Positions 44,566-52,216 are shown, counted from the first letter of the stretch. The stretch is DNA of 59,774 nt from Synergistaceae bacterium (GCA_017444345.1 JAFSWW010000101.1:1-59774); one strand, 5' to 3'. Made by a program: numbers and translations. The notes: generated from the sequence alone by a model not told the origin.

Positions 44566-45017
44566 GTCCCATTCAGATAAAACGAGGGGGCGGGGGAGAG
44601 CCTGCACAGCCCAGAGTCGAATTTGGAAGCTCAAGCACAGGACATCACGCCGAACCGGCATCAAATATTTCTGCGTCAGGATTTTCTTTTGAGTCAGCAA
44701 TGGAGGCCGCCGAACTTGAAGACTTGCTAGATCAGTTATATGAATTATCCGATAAATTATCAGTATTTCCGGGGGGTAGATTAATAGCTGAATACCGTTC
44801 AGTCCTGAATGAGTTATTAAAGCGTGCGACAAAGGGACTGCGAATCAAGCGCGACATGAGATGGCGGAAAACTGACCGCAAATTATACGTAACAATTGAA
44901 CGCGCGGAACAGGCAATGGACGAATTAGAAGAGGCGTTCTTATACGAGGGGAATCGCACGAAGGCACTAGCTTTAATGGAGGAAATAAAAGGTTGTCTAA
45001 TCTCGCTGTTAATGTAA
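44562..45017 (+). CDS. yaaR: YaaR family (DUF327) protein
   Basis: A 151-residue helical protein of the YaaR family, function unknown. The central LYELSDKLSVFPGGRLIAEYRSVLNELLKRATKGLRIKR and the DELEEAF segment are typical, and a Gly/Ser-rich N-terminal tail precedes them. It starts with TTG overlapping the tmk stop and overlaps holB by 25 bp, so it is tightly coupled in the operon. Confidence 0.82.
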   Translation: MSPIQIKRGGGGEPAQPRVEFGSSSTGHHAEPASNISASGFSFESAMEAAELEDLLDQLYELSDKLSVFPGGRLIAEYRSVLNELLKRATKGLRIKRDMRWRKTDRKLYVTIERAEQAMDELEEAFLYEGNRTKALALMEEIKGCLISLLM

Positions 45018-45700
45018 CATGGCAGAATATTTTAAACGAGTCAGATCCTCACTGCAGAGCCATAGCAGCCCCGGCCAAGTGGCATAATGAAATAATAGAG
45101 TCTCTTGCTGTGAAAATTTTAGGGAGTTATAAGCCTTCTCATCCTGATTTATTGATAATAGGCAATATTGACAAGGCCCCGAATATAGATTTATGCAGAA
45201 ATTTAATAAATGATATAGCTTTGAAGCCTTTAGAGTCTCGAAAACGTTTAGGAGTAATAATGTGCGCTGACAAGTTATTATTACCTGCCGCAAATAGTTT
45301 ATTGAAGCTCGCAGAAGAACCCCCCGAACACGCATATTTATTATTTTTGATGGAGGACTCGCGTTTTTTCCTGCCGACATTGAGGAGTCGCTCAAGATTT
45401 ACCACTTTAGTATCACATGAAAAACTAGAGACTTCACCCGTGCCCCAGAATGACTCGGACTGGATAGAATGGCTTGCTAAGACACGAAATATAAATATTG
45501 ATGATATTATAATCGATTTAGATAACTGGCTTAACTGGGCGGCAATTAATAATTATTATGAGCTGGCCGAACGTGTTGCATTCCTGAAGATTTTAGCTGA
45601 CAAGAAAAATTTATCAGTTCCGCAGATTTGCGACGTTATAATATTAACACTAAGAGAGGAAAATAATTACTGTGAATGTATACTTGACGATCTTTGGTAA
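44993..45700 (+). CDS. holB: DNA polymerase III delta-prime-like subunit
   Basis: A 235-residue, shortened delta-prime-like clamp-loader protein. It lacks a Walker A motif, as expected, but has the sensor region LPAANSLLKLAEEPPEHAYLLFL and the SRS-type segment FLPTLRSRSRF. The C-terminal collar domain is shorter than usual. TTG start at 44993, overlapping yaaR by 25 bp and ricT by 29 bp. Position in the tmk-yaaR-holB-ricT operon supports the call. Confidence 0.85.
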   Translation: MSNLAVNVTWQNILNESDPHCRAIAAPAKWHNEIIESLAVKILGSYKPSHPDLLIIGNIDKAPNIDLCRNLINDIALKPLESRKRLGVIMCADKLLLPAANSLLKLAEEPPEHAYLLFLMEDSRFFLPTLRSRSRFTTLVSHEKLETSPVPQNDSDWIEWLAKTRNINIDDIIIDLDNWLNWAAINNYYELAERVAFLKILADKKNLSVPQICDVIILTLREENNYCECILDDLW

Positions 45701-46835
45701 GCCTCGATATTTAGGACTTGCAAAGATAGATGACGGAAAAATTTTACATGATTTAGAAGAAAATAAATCGCGCTGGATAGTTATAAAGACTCCTCGTGGC
45801 TATGAAATGGGATTACCGGGCGGGAGGCTTTCACCTGAGCAGGAAGAAATGTATCAAGCGGACGCAGCTACGTTTGAGGACACAACAGAGGCATTATTAC
45901 AGAATGTTGAATTTGTGAGGGAGGCAGACTCACAGGACATCGAGAATTATTACACATGCCGGAGCGACGAACAGGAGGCATTATTAAAGGCTCGTGATAT
46001 TTCGTTGACTCATGACTTAAAAATGAAGCTGGTAGACGTTGAATATATGCTTGACAGGAAAAAATTATATTTTTATTTTACTGCTGAACAGAGAATTGAT
46101 TTCCGGGCATATGTTCGGGATTTAGCGCACGAATTCAAGACCAGAATCGAAATGCGTCAAATCGGGATTCGCGACGAGGCCCGAATAGTAAGGGGTATTG
46201 CGTCATGCGGTCGGCCATGCTGCTGCGGTTACTGGCTGAGGGGATTTTCTCCGATAAGCATTAAAATTGTGAAGGAACAGAGAACGGCGTTAAATCCCAC
46301 GAAAATTTCAGGTTTATGCGGCCGCTTAATGTGTTGTATGTCGTATGAGAAAGAGTTATACACTGAATTATGGTCGAAATTACCCGGTCCCGGTGCAAAG
46401 ATAAAGACTGAACAGGGAGCATATATTCTTGAAAGTTTAGACTTAGGCCGTGAACAGGTTAATGTAAGATTCCCGACTGGTAGACTCGTGCCTGTGTTGA
46501 TTAGTGAATTCCCTGACTTTAGAGAAGCAGTCTTAAAGGGTGAAGAGTGGGGCGAAGATAAAGAGTTTCTCGAAAAAAAGAAGGCTGCTCAAGAAAGAAT
46601 CGCACGGATTGAGCAGGCAAAACTTGAGAGACAAGAGAGACAGGAACGCCCGCGAGTGAGAGTAAACGCCGGAACTTTACGGCCAAGCAAGCCAGTAACG
46701 AGTCAAAATCAGAATCAGAATCAGGACTCACGCAAGAATAAACCGGCAAAGACTAAGCAGCAAGCTAACAAGAATAAATCTCAACGCCGCAGGAAGCCCC
46801 GCAAAGATAACAAAGACTCCGGCAAAGAGAGCTGA
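45672..46835 (+). CDS. ricT: PSP1/RicT-family regulatory factor with long basic Q/N/K tail
   Basis: RicT (YaaT) belongs to the Y-complex that carries Fe-S clusters and promotes RNase Y processing in Bacillus. Residues about 60-275 show the PSP1 core with CGRPCCCGYWL, SGLCGRLMCCMSYE and KLPGPGAKIKTEQG, including the conserved cysteines. The last 100 residues form an extra charged, Gln/Arg-rich tail ending in basic repeats (SQNQNQNQDS, RRRKPRK) coded partly by 6-bp repeats. It starts within holB. A hairpin follows its stop. Confidence 0.9.
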   Translation: MNVYLTIFGKPRYLGLAKIDDGKILHDLEENKSRWIVIKTPRGYEMGLPGGRLSPEQEEMYQADAATFEDTTEALLQNVEFVREADSQDIENYYTCRSDEQEALLKARDISLTHDLKMKLVDVEYMLDRKKLYFYFTAEQRIDFRAYVRDLAHEFKTRIEMRQIGIRDEARIVRGIASCGRPCCCGYWLRGFSPISIKIVKEQRTALNPTKISGLCGRLMCCMSYEKELYTELWSKLPGPGAKIKTEQGAYILESLDLGREQVNVRFPTGRLVPVLISEFPDFREAVLKGEEWGEDKEFLEKKKAAQERIARIEQAKLERQERQERPRVRVNAGTLRPSKPVTSQNQNQNQDSRKNKPAKTKQQANKNKSQRRRKPRKDNKDSGKES

Positions 46836-46886
46836 TAAATACCCTGCGGAGGGCAAAAGCTATTTATCATCATAATGTCCTCCGCA
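46833..46886. terminator. Overlapping inverted repeats between ricT and the yoeB remnant
   Basis: TGATAAATA (46833-46841) pairs with TATTTATCA (46861-46869), and TGCGGAGG (46845-46852) pairs with CCTCCGCA (46879-46886). The two stems interlock and cannot both form simply, so this may be a two-state terminator serving both converging genes. No long T-run follows. Confidence 0.5.
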
Positions 46887-47126
46887 CGCAGCTATAGTTA
46901 CTTGTTTATCAGTTACATGAAAAACGAGTCTATTTTTCTTGTCAATTCTCACACTCGCCAAGCCCGCAAAATCATGTTTCAGTTTTTCGAGTTTGCCGTA
47001 TGAACATTTATAACCGTTTCACTGAATATCTTTAATGAGGAGATTAACTCTCTTCAGTAATGCCGCTTGAGTTTGCATATCTATATAACTATCCCAAGCA
47101 GACGCTTCCCAATAAATCCCCCGCAT
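46860..47126 (-). pseudogene. YoeB-type mRNA-interferase toxin with in-frame TGA
   Basis: An 88-codon Txe/YoeB toxin frame starting at ATG 47126, 3 bp after the antitoxin stop. Codon 36 is TGA (47021-47019): RVNLLIKDIQ, stop, then NGYKCSYGKLEKLKHDFAGL. Family members usually have Arg here, so CGA to TGA is the simplest lesion. The remainder is well preserved, including Glu in LEKL, Arg in SVRID or KKNRLVF, and the C-terminal GGHY. Only a 35-residue peptide would be made, so the toxin is presumably dead. Confidence 0.85.
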
Positions 47127-47129
47127 GAT

Positions 47130-47411
47130 TTAGTCTTTAATGATCCCTTTTTCTTGCAATTCCTTCACACGCCGGGCTAACTCTTTCGCTTCAGCCGGTG
47201 TAAAACCGTTAATATCGAGTGAAGAAATCTTTATTTCCTGCTTTCTTATTGCCTGTCTGATCATAGCATTTATAGCCATTGATACAGGAATCCCTATAGC
47301 ATCGCAGAAAATCGAAAATTGCCGCTTAGTCAACGCGTCCGTCTTTATTGTCATTGTCGCTTTAGTGGCCTTCTCTCTGTTAACCTGTTCTCTTAACTCT
47401 TCTCTTGTCAT
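47130..47411 (-). CDS. RelB/DinJ-family antitoxin
   Basis: A 93-residue antitoxin with a ribbon-helix-helix N-terminal part (TMTIKTDALTKRQFSIFCDA) and IGIPVSMAINAMIRQAIR, followed by a Lys/Glu-rich helix that would wrap the toxin. Fully intact, with toxin immediately downstream (3 bp) interrupted. It may still repress its own promoter or neutralise other toxins. Confidence 0.85.
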   Translation of the reverse strand: MTREELREQVNREKATKATMTIKTDALTKRQFSIFCDAIGIPVSMAINAMIRQAIRKQEIKISSLDINGFTPAEAKELARRVKELQEKGIIKD

Positions 47412-47455
47412 GATTTAATCACTCCATGAAATTTTTTAGCAGATTATAACATACA

Positions 47456-47493
47456 CAAAAAAAGCGGCGCACCCACTCTCGGATACACCGCTT
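47456..47493 (-). terminator. Strong intrinsic terminator downstream of the SLH porin
   Basis: On the minus strand AAGCGGTGTATCC (from 47493) pairs with GGGTGCGCCGCTT (ending 47462), 13 bp with three G-T wobbles, then a T-run. It lies 139 bp beyond the porin stop. The rest of the 220-bp gap to the antitoxin shows nothing else. Confidence 0.85.
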
Positions 47494-47631
47494 GTAAATT
47501 CTTCTTTCATGTCAGAAGCTCTTGAACCCTTTTATATTCCGATTCCTTCCCCATTTATCATCAAAACTGTCGGAAAAGATAATTAAGTCCCGAACTTCTT
47601 TGCGTTAAATTTTAATTGTTTCAGCCTCAGA

Positions 47632-49299
47632 CTAGAAGGAGATTGCTGTTCTGAATCTTACAACGTTGTCCTTGTCGTCGCCGGGGATGTCGCTCTTTAC
47701 GCTGACATAGTTAAGTCCCATTGTCGTGTAGTCATTGAGCTTATACTGTACACCTACGCCGACTTCATGAGGTTTCACACCGTAATATAAATAAGTTCCG
47801 TCAGTGTAAGCATAATCACTAAGGTCATAGCCATAGTAGAAGATATGTGTTGCAAACTTCTCTGTCCACTGCTGACCAAGTGCGACTCTCCAGTATTTCA
47901 CCTTATAGTCAAGCTGGTTGCCGGTCATGAAACGATCTGTAAGAACGCTGCTTCCGCTGTAGAATATATGATCCTGATCGCCTTCAGTTACTACGAAGCC
48001 CTCATCAAACTGGCCATACTCGAGCCAAATGCTGGTGAACTTCAAAGCGTCCTGCTTTACATCAAACATGACTGCCCAGTGGTTAGGATCGTCAAAATCA
48101 ACGCCTGACCAGAACATATAAGGACTTAATGAAGGAACATACATAAGCTCGTCTGCTTTGATCTTCTGATGATAGTAAATACCTTTGAAAGCAATACTAT
48201 CAGTGAAGTTAAAGCGAAGACCTGCGAAAATCGTCCACATATTCTTGAATGAAAGCGCACCGCGATTATAAATAGTGCCGTCGCCTGCATCTGCGAATGT
48301 GTAAACTGGGCTCTCCTCTGCGTTGTCGCCGACGTAAATCTGTCCGCCGAGATCTAATCCGATACGCTCTGTGAACTGGAATGAGCCGTTAAGCATGAAC
48401 ATCCAGTTATTTGTAGGCGTTACAGAATTAAGAGTTGCTGCACCAGTCTTAGGATCGATATCTGCATTATAAACTGATACGCCGAACTCTTCAGGATGTG
48501 CTATGATTGCCTGAACTCTGCCGATACCGAAATTCTTTGTAAGTCCAAATCCGTTCGTTCTGAAGTCGGAAATCAATGCGCCGCCGTGCCAACCGCCAGT
48601 CTCGGGCATTTTACCGTCTACTACGTATGCACTCTCCCAGTTCCATGCAAAGCGTCCAACTGTCAACCTTGAGTCGCCGAAGAAAGGCATCTCAACAAAG
48701 AATCTGTCAAACCATGCGCTCTCTGTATTCTTGTTTGAATGACCGCCGTTGCCGTTGCCTTCGTTTCTAAGTCTGGCTACGAACTTATACTCGTCATTCT
48801 CGCCCCATGTACGCTCAAAGAAGATTCTGGCTTCATCATACTTGAATTGGCCTTCAGGATCCGGAGCCTCATTTGCGCTCTTGTAGTTGACATCGAACAC
48901 TAATGTTCCATGAATGTGCCAGCCGCCGAGTCTGTCCTCAAGCACTGCTACTCTCTTATCAAGCTCATCAACGCGGACTCCGAGTGCCTCAAGCTCGTCC
49001 TTAAACTCAACAACGAGTCTCTTTAACATCTCGACATCCTGTTTGCTGGCTTTGGTCATATCTACAACTGCGAGTGCTCTTGCTAAAGCTGAAGCCATCT
49101 CATAACGTGTAGTGGCCTGTCTGCCTTTGTAAAGTCCATCGGGATAACCTGATAAAATACCATGTGCTGCTAACTGACCGATTGCATCATATGCCCAGTG
49201 GTTCATCGGTACGTCCATGAAGGGATTTGTTGCCGAAAGAGCCGGGGCTGCAAGTACTGCTACTGAAACAATAGCTAATAAAGCTACTAATTTTTTCAT
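47632..49299 (-). CDS. SLH-domain outer membrane porin-like protein
   Basis: A 555-residue major envelope protein. A signal peptide (MKKLVALLAIVSVAVLAAPALS) precedes one SLH domain (residues about 25-75, MDVPMNHWAYDAIGQLAAHG, YPDGLYKGRQATTRYEMA), a coiled coil (residues about 85-130, DELEALGVRVDELDKRVAVL) and a beta-barrel with alternating aromatic strands. This combination is typical of outer-membrane porins of Synergistota and relatives, where the SLH domain binds the cell wall. The ribosome site is AAGGGGG. A long structured leader precedes it. Confidence 0.9.
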   Translation of the reverse strand: MKKLVALLAIVSVAVLAAPALSATNPFMDVPMNHWAYDAIGQLAAHGILSGYPDGLYKGRQATTRYEMASALARALAVVDMTKASKQDVEMLKRLVVEFKDELEALGVRVDELDKRVAVLEDRLGGWHIHGTLVFDVNYKSANEAPDPEGQFKYDEARIFFERTWGENDEYKFVARLRNEGNGNGGHSNKNTESAWFDRFFVEMPFFGDSRLTVGRFAWNWESAYVVDGKMPETGGWHGGALISDFRTNGFGLTKNFGIGRVQAIIAHPEEFGVSVYNADIDPKTGAATLNSVTPTNNWMFMLNGSFQFTERIGLDLGGQIYVGDNAEESPVYTFADAGDGTIYNRGALSFKNMWTIFAGLRFNFTDSIAFKGIYYHQKIKADELMYVPSLSPYMFWSGVDFDDPNHWAVMFDVKQDALKFTSIWLEYGQFDEGFVVTEGDQDHIFYSGSSVLTDRFMTGNQLDYKVKYWRVALGQQWTEKFATHIFYYGYDLSDYAYTDGTYLYYGVKPHEVGVGVQYKLNDYTTMGLNYVSVKSDIPGDDKDNVVRFRTAISF

Positions 49300-49658
49300 T
49301 ATAAATAACCCCCTTATTAAATTGTCAATACACTATCGTTTTTTACGCACTCAAGTCTTTAATATATTGCCCTGAGCTGTGGGGGTGCGGAAAGTTACCT
49401 TGTTTCCTTTCTGTCCCTTCTGACAGTTCGTCGGGCTTGTCTTCCGACCTCCTGCGTCCTTCGCATCTACTTTTTTCTTAATGGCTGACGGGGATTCACG
49501 CCTCGCTTTCTTGCCTTCCGATTTTATTAAGTACTGCGTCGGTTTTACGATCTTTGTCTACGTAATTCCCGTAAACGATGAGTATAATACACTAGAGATT
49601 TTATTTTGTGTATCAGTAAAACTACGTAATAATTTTAGCAGTGAAAATAGGGAGAAAC
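49300..49658 (-). promoter_or_regulatory. Upstream leader region of the SLH porin with four tandem hairpins
   Basis: 359 bp without a credible gene. On plus coordinates four short stems lie in a row: GGAAA/TTTCC (49389-49407), CTGTC/GACAG (49411-49426), GTCGG/CCGAC (49430-49448) and TGCG/CGCA (49453-49465). Read as porin leader RNA, the hairpin region holds several GGA motifs, some in loops (e.g. AAGGA in the last stem). A TATACT-like box lies near 49584. A plus-strand 134-codon ORF here is considered spurious. The function (5' leader, small RNA) is unknown. Confidence 0.4.
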
Positions 49659-50070
49659 TTATACGATTCTTATGCAAGACTCTTCATAATCGCCGAGTAA
49701 ATCATCATGCGTCAAGAATCTCATGCCTTCAGCTTTTGCCTGTGCAATTAAAATTTTATCGAACGGGTCGTTATGTTTCGGGGCTTTTTCCGGGCGTGAA
49801 AGAGTCTCTAGTGCCTGTATATGTTCGATATTTAAAGTCAATACGTGCAAGCCTGCTTTACGGCAAAGTTCGAAAAGTTCCTTAGAGGTCAAATCTGTTA
49901 TTTGCTCTGACTTCTTCTTTTGCTTGATTGATATTTCCCATATTGATAGATATAAGACTATAATATATCTGGTTGTTTTCGCTATTAAGAATCGCCTTAG
50001 TTTTTGCCGTGAGATTATCAGGATTTAAGACCGCCCATAACATTATATGAGTGTCAATTAGATACTTCAT
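49659..50070 (-). pseudogene. PIN-domain (VapC-type) toxin with frameshift
   Basis: A PIN-domain ribonuclease toxin of about 136 codons. The N-terminal part from 50070 has MKYLIDTHIMLWAV (catalytic D6). At about 49941 one extra base shifts the frame: skipping it gives WEISIKQKKKSEQITDLTSK, which continues with NDPFDKILIAQAKAEGMRFLTHDD, the remaining acidic residues, to the stop at 49659. As written, the product ends after 62 residues. It overlaps the antitoxin gene by 17 bp. The lesion is not in a long homopolymer. Confidence 0.85.
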
Positions 50071-50338
50071 CGGGGAATAATGCTCCTTCCAACATTTGTT
50101 TGGCTACTTCTTCGTCAATTGCGTCATATTCAGCTTGATTAGCCGGCGAAAAATTGAATTTGCCCTTACCTATACCAAGTTTGCGCGGAGTATCTGTTTC
50201 GTGCGAATAATATTCGACTATTTTTGCAACAGGGCGGCCTTTACGTGTGATAACGACATAATTCTCTTCGCCGTCTTCTAGCAGCATGACAAATTCATAT
50301 AGACGTTCTTTTGCTTCCTTAAGGCTCGTATAAATCAT
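50054..50338 (-). CDS. Phd/YefM-family antitoxin
   Basis: A 94-residue antitoxin with the Phd/YefM DNA-binding N-terminus (LKEAKERLYEFVMLLEDGEE, YVVITRKGRPVAKIVEY) and an acidic C-terminal toxin-binding tail. It is intact and overlaps the frameshifted PIN toxin. It is the second antitoxin in 3 kb whose partner toxin is broken. Confidence 0.86.
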   Translation of the reverse strand: MIYTSLKEAKERLYEFVMLLEDGEENYVVITRKGRPVAKIVEYYSHETDTPRKLGIGKGKFNFSPANQAEYDAIDEEVAKQMLEGALFPDEVSN

Positions 50339-50368
50339 AAATATCTATCTCCTTCTATAAATAAATAA

Positions 50369-50402
50369 TAAAAAATTTCCTGCTCGTTATGTTAAGCAGG
50401 AA
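50369..50402 (-). terminator. Intrinsic terminator after the ACT-domain gene
   Basis: TTCCTGCT (50377-50384) pairs with AGCAGGAA (50395-50402), an 8-bp perfect stem with 10-nt loop, followed on the minus strand by ATTTTTTATTATTT. Confidence 0.85.
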
Positions 50403-50434
50403 TCAAATAATTCACAACGTTATATTTGCTGAAA

Positions 50435-50881
50435 TCAGTCAATAGCCTTCTTGAGAGCTTCTAAGCCGTCATGTGCCTTAGTGAGACTTACTATGCAGAT
50501 CGCGCTTTCTGAAGTTGAGTTAATGATTTCGATATTCACATTTACTGAAGCAAGAGCTTTGAACATTTTCGCTAATGTGTTCGCCGAGTCTGATTTTAAA
50601 TCTACTGTGATGGCTGCGACTTCTGTAGCAAATGATACGCCCTGCCCGCCCACTTTTGCAGCAACTTCACGGCAAACGGGAATCATCTCGTCAAGTTTTT
50701 CACGCGCTATCAAGAATGATAAATCAGAACGCCCGCCCCTCATAGTGTTTTGTGTTACCATGCTGATATTTACAGAGTGTTCGGATAATGTGCTGAAAAT
50801 TTCTGCGGCAATTCCCGGCACGTTCGGAACTCCTAAGAAAACTACGTGAACGCAGTTATCATTGAATGTAATCTTGCTCAT
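50435..50881 (-). CDS. Tandem ACT-domain protein (aspartate-kinase regulatory-like)
   Basis: A 148-residue protein of two ACT domains. VHVVFLGVPNVPGIAAEIFSTL and VNISMVTQN are like the regulatory end of aspartate kinase, and AITVDLKSDSANTLAKMFKAL with NIEIINSTSESAICIV forms the second. No kinase domain is present. It may bind an amino acid and regulate another enzyme in trans, possibly the kinase at 24.3 kb, or form a regulatory beta subunit. A clear terminator follows. Confidence 0.8.
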   Translation of the reverse strand: MSKITFNDNCVHVVFLGVPNVPGIAAEIFSTLSEHSVNISMVTQNTMRGGRSDLSFLIAREKLDEMIPVCREVAAKVGGQGVSFATEVAAITVDLKSDSANTLAKMFKALASVNVNIEIINSTSESAICIVSLTKAHDGLEALKKAID

Positions 50882-50999
50882 AAAAATTTTTACTCCTTAT
50901 TTATATATACTATTTATAGACGAGCAGATTTTATCACAAGCTATGCTAAAATTAACTTAAATTCACATACACAAATTCATTTATAGGGGAGGTAATTTA

Positions 51000-51473
51000 T
51001 TGAGCCTCGTATATTTTATTTTATGGGTAATATTTAACGGACGCATGACACTTGAAATTTTTATATCGGGTGTAATTATTGCGCTGCTGCTCGATTTATT
51101 CGTGAAAAGAGTCCTAAAGATTAATTTTTCCGGCTCGTTCGTGAATTTCTTGACTCTCTTGCCCTATGCGCTGCTTTATGCCGTAGTGTTATTAATTGAG
51201 ATAGTGCGGGCAAATTTCGCAATTATAAAATTAGTTCTCGCTCCTGATATTGAAGTTGAGCCGTGTCTTGTGAGATTTAATACTCCGTTAAAGACTCAGG
51301 CGGCAAGGGCTGCACTCGCGAATTCTATAACTCTAACGCCGGGAACTATTACAGTTTCTCTTGCCGGGAATCAATTATTAGTACATGCCCTGAATCGTGA
51401 AATAGCACACGGACTTGAAGGCAGCTTGTTCGAGAGGCTTTTGTCAATGATGGAGGCGAGAGTTAATGCTTGA
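51000..51473 (+). CDS. mnhE: Mrp/Mbh antiporter subunit MnhE
   Basis: The first gene of the antiporter operon, 157 residues. It has an N-terminal hydrophobic part and IEIVRANFAIIKLVLAPDIEVEPCLVRF, then ALANSITLTPGTITVSLAGNQLLVHAL, the MnhE family signature. TTG start at 51000 with GGGGAGG upstream. Its TGA stop lies in the first unit of the array that separates it from mnhF. Confidence 0.9.
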   Translation: MSLVYFILWVIFNGRMTLEIFISGVIIALLLDLFVKRVLKINFSGSFVNFLTLLPYALLYAVVLLIEIVRANFAIIKLVLAPDIEVEPCLVRFNTPLKTQAARAALANSITLTPGTITVSLAGNQLLVHALNREIAHGLEGSLFERLLSMMEARVNA

Positions 51474-51925
51474 GATTTCCGGGTATTTCCGGGTGGGGAA
51501 AGAGCGCGAGAAAACGGGCACGGGGTTTTCTCGCATACAGGGAATAAAAAATTTTACAGCTATAACAAGAGGGCGATAATCAATGCTTGAAATAAATTTA
51601 TTTGCATGGACAACGGGCGGGAATTTCTCTCACTCGTATTTACACACTAAAAAATTTTACAGCTAAACGAACGGAGGGCGATGATTCATGCTTGATAATT
51701 GCTTTGCGATAAATTTATTTGATGACGGCGTATTTATGGGCGGGAATTTTCTCTCACTCGTATTCACGAAATAAAAATTTTTACAGCTATAACAAGAGGG
51801 CGATATTAATGCTTGAGATAAATTTATTTGCATGGAAACGGGCGGGAATTTCTCTCACTCACATTCACGAAATAAAAAATTTTTGCACTATTACACGAAC
51901 GGAGGAGCGATAATTAATGCTTCCT
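51466..51925 (+). repeat. Five-copy array of the mnhE/mnhF stop-start junction
   Basis: ATGCTTGA-like starts occur at 51466 (overlapping the mnhE stop), 51583, 51688, 51809 and 51917 (ATGCTTCC, the true mnhF start); spacings 117, 105, 121, 108 bp. Each later start follows a GAGGGCGAT or GGAGGAGCGAT ribosome-site block. Units share ATAAATTTATTTGCATGG, GGGCGGGAATTTCTCTCAC and a TTTTACAGC stretch. They encode micro-ORFs of 37, 27, 28 and 34 residues (two start MLEINLFAW). A 15-bp core GATAAATTTATTTGC also occurs exactly at the mnhD start (54262-54276). The array fills the whole 443-bp gap. Confidence 0.85.
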
Positions 51926-52216
51926 AATGCTGAAGAGTTACAGAGATATTTACTAATTGGCAGCGTCATATTTTTGTCGATTACTATTTTTATATGCTTG
52001 CTTAGGGCGGCACTGGGTCCGAGATTCTCAGATAGAATAATTGCTGCTAACATAATCGGGACTAAAGTAATTTTATTAATTGCTGTGCTGGCGTTAATAA
52101 TCGGAGAAAATTATTTAGTTGATATATGCCTGATTTACGCGATAATAAATTTCTTGTCGGTCGTTGTGCTTGCCCGTTCAGTAATTGAGAAGAAGGAAGG
52201 GAAGGGAGAATTATGA
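51917..52216 (+). CDS. mnhF: Mrp/Mbh antiporter subunit MnhF
   Basis: A 99-residue protein of three transmembrane helices with the family motif RAALGPRFSDRIIAANIIGTK between the first two. AGGAG at 51902-51906 and the last unit of the junction array lie just upstream. It overlaps mnhG by 4 bp. Confidence 0.92.
   Translation: MLPNAEELQRYLLIGSVIFLSITIFICLLRAALGPRFSDRIIAANIIGTKVILLIAVLALIIGENYLVDICLIYAIINFLSVVVLARSVIEKKEGKGEL

Noticed and set aside
47019-47021. Selenocysteine at the TGA of the YoeB frame
   Set aside because: Family members have an ordinary residue, usually Arg, at this site, no SECIS-like hairpin was recognised, and a nonsense change is simpler.
49380-49480. SRP, RNase P or other known structural RNA upstream of the porin
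   Set aside because: The conserved core sequences of these RNAs could not be matched; only small independent stems are visible.
49481-49885. 134-codon plus-strand ORF upstream of the PIN toxin
   Set aside because: Antisense to the porin leader and the PIN toxin coding frame, with no recognisable protein features.
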